6,299 bases of DNA. Source: Bacteroidota bacterium. GTDB taxonomy: Bacteria; Bacteroidota; Bacteroidia; Bacteroidales; P3. A program made the translations under genes and the position numbers. Of this stretch, positions 6,137 to 6,299 are shown in pieces. The notes under the pieces were generated by a model. The model worked only from the letters and a program-made list of their open reading frames with translations. It made no database searches and was not told the DNA's origin. The stretch covers positions 1-6,299 of the forward strand of contig JAUNWC010000101.1 of NCBI GenBank assembly GCA_030540495.1, written 5' to 3'. The first letter of the stretch is position 1. Every line of letters starts with the position of its first letter.

Positions 6137-6299
6137 ATTTTCATCTCCTCCACACACTCCAATAATCCATTTGCAACCATAAAACTTTCCCTACATCCAG
6201 CCAGTTTTCCAGCCTCAATATCATTCTCGCTGTCGCCAACCATATAGCTTTTGGATAAATCTATATTGAAGTCCTTTGCCGCCTGAAGAAGCATTCCTG
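6133..6299 (-). CDS. HAD-superfamily phosphatase, GmhB-like, C-terminal fragment
   Basis: The minus-strand frame is open at the window edge and encodes the last 54 residues of a protein plus a TGA stop at 6133-6135. It begins GMLLQAAKDFNIDL, which in HAD-IIIA phosphatases follows the KP-x-PG loop, and continues with K16 and YMVGDSENDIEAGKLAGC (18-35). That is HAD motif IV (GD-x-x-x-D), whose acidic residues hold the catalytic Mg2+. This fits D-glycero-manno-heptose 1,7-bisphosphate 7-phosphatase (GmhB), used to make ADP- or GDP-heptose, and also the related histidinol-phosphatase domain of HisB. Polysaccharide context favours GmhB. The nucleophile Asp and zinc-binding cysteines that would settle it lie outside the window. 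The stop overlaps the start of the P-loop gene by four bases. This piece is 51/119 GC over 6181-6299, richer than most of the window. Confidence 0.83.
   Translation of the reverse strand, partial: GMLLQAAKDFNIDLSKSYMVGDSENDIEAGKLAGCRESFMVANGLLECVEEMKI
6146..6151 (-). promoter_or_regulatory. Shine-Dalgarno deciding the P-loop gene start
   Basis: On the minus strand this reads GGAGGA, the strongest ribosome-binding sequence in the window, nine bases before ATG 6136. It lies inside the last codons of the phosphatase gene (the Glu-Glu pair of VEEMKI). Its position favours ATG 6136 over the in-frame GTG at 6157, because the site would lie inside the coding region if translation began at GTG. Confidence 0.75.

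Noticed and set aside
6137..6157. GTG 6157 as the start of the P-loop gene, adding seven residues
   Set aside because: The GGAGGA ribosome-binding site lies inside this extension, and ATG 6136 gives the ATGA overlap typical of this operon and puts the first strand and Walker A at the N-terminus.

Overview
This window is the downstream part of a surface-polysaccharide (O-antigen, capsule or exopolysaccharide) biosynthesis operon from an AT-rich bacterium. Every gene lies on the minus strand, so transcription runs from position 6299 towards position 1. Sampled stretches counted by hand run from about 23% to 43% GC. Most genes have recognisable Shine-Dalgarno sites. There is no RNA gene, transposase, CRISPR array or phylogenetic marker, so the host cannot be named. 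A heptose-bisphosphatase-like HAD enzyme and a Wzx/Wzy pathway fit a host-associated Gram-negative (for example a spirochaete such as Treponema), but a low-GC Firmicute is not excluded.

Layout in transcription order: (1) 6299-6133, the C-terminal 54 residues of a HAD-superfamily phosphatase resembling GmhB, cut by the window edge; (2) 6136-5729, a 135-residue P-loop protein of unknown role; (3) 5720-4233, a Wzx-type lipid-linked oligosaccharide flippase; (4) 4236-3079, a family 4-type (GT-B) glycosyltransferase; (5) 3082-1820, a multi-spanning protein with the architecture of a Wzy polymerase or O-antigen ligase; (6) 1823-942, a family 2 (GT-A) glycosyltransferase resembling rhamnosyltransferases; (7) 928 to the window edge, a capsular-polysaccharide-synthesis (Caps_synth) type glycosyltransferase that lacks only its C-terminal end.

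The genes are packed almost without gaps. Four junctions are 4-base ATGA stop/start overlaps (HAD/P-loop, flippase/GT4, GT4/polymerase, polymerase/GT2). The P-loop/flippase junction is an 8-base gap, or a 7-base overlap if a GTG start is used. The only other non-coding DNA is 13 bases before the last gene. I see no promoter or terminator, so this looks like the interior of one long, translationally coupled transcript.

As a pathway, the phosphatase would help supply a sugar precursor. The glycosyltransferases (GT4, GT2, Caps_synth) would build a repeat unit on undecaprenyl phosphate on the cytoplasmic face. Wzx would flip it, and Wzy would polymerise it on the outer face. The part that does not fit the textbook pathway is the small P-loop protein between the phosphatase and the flippase. 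It is the best candidate here for something undescribed, though the sequence alone does not show what it does.
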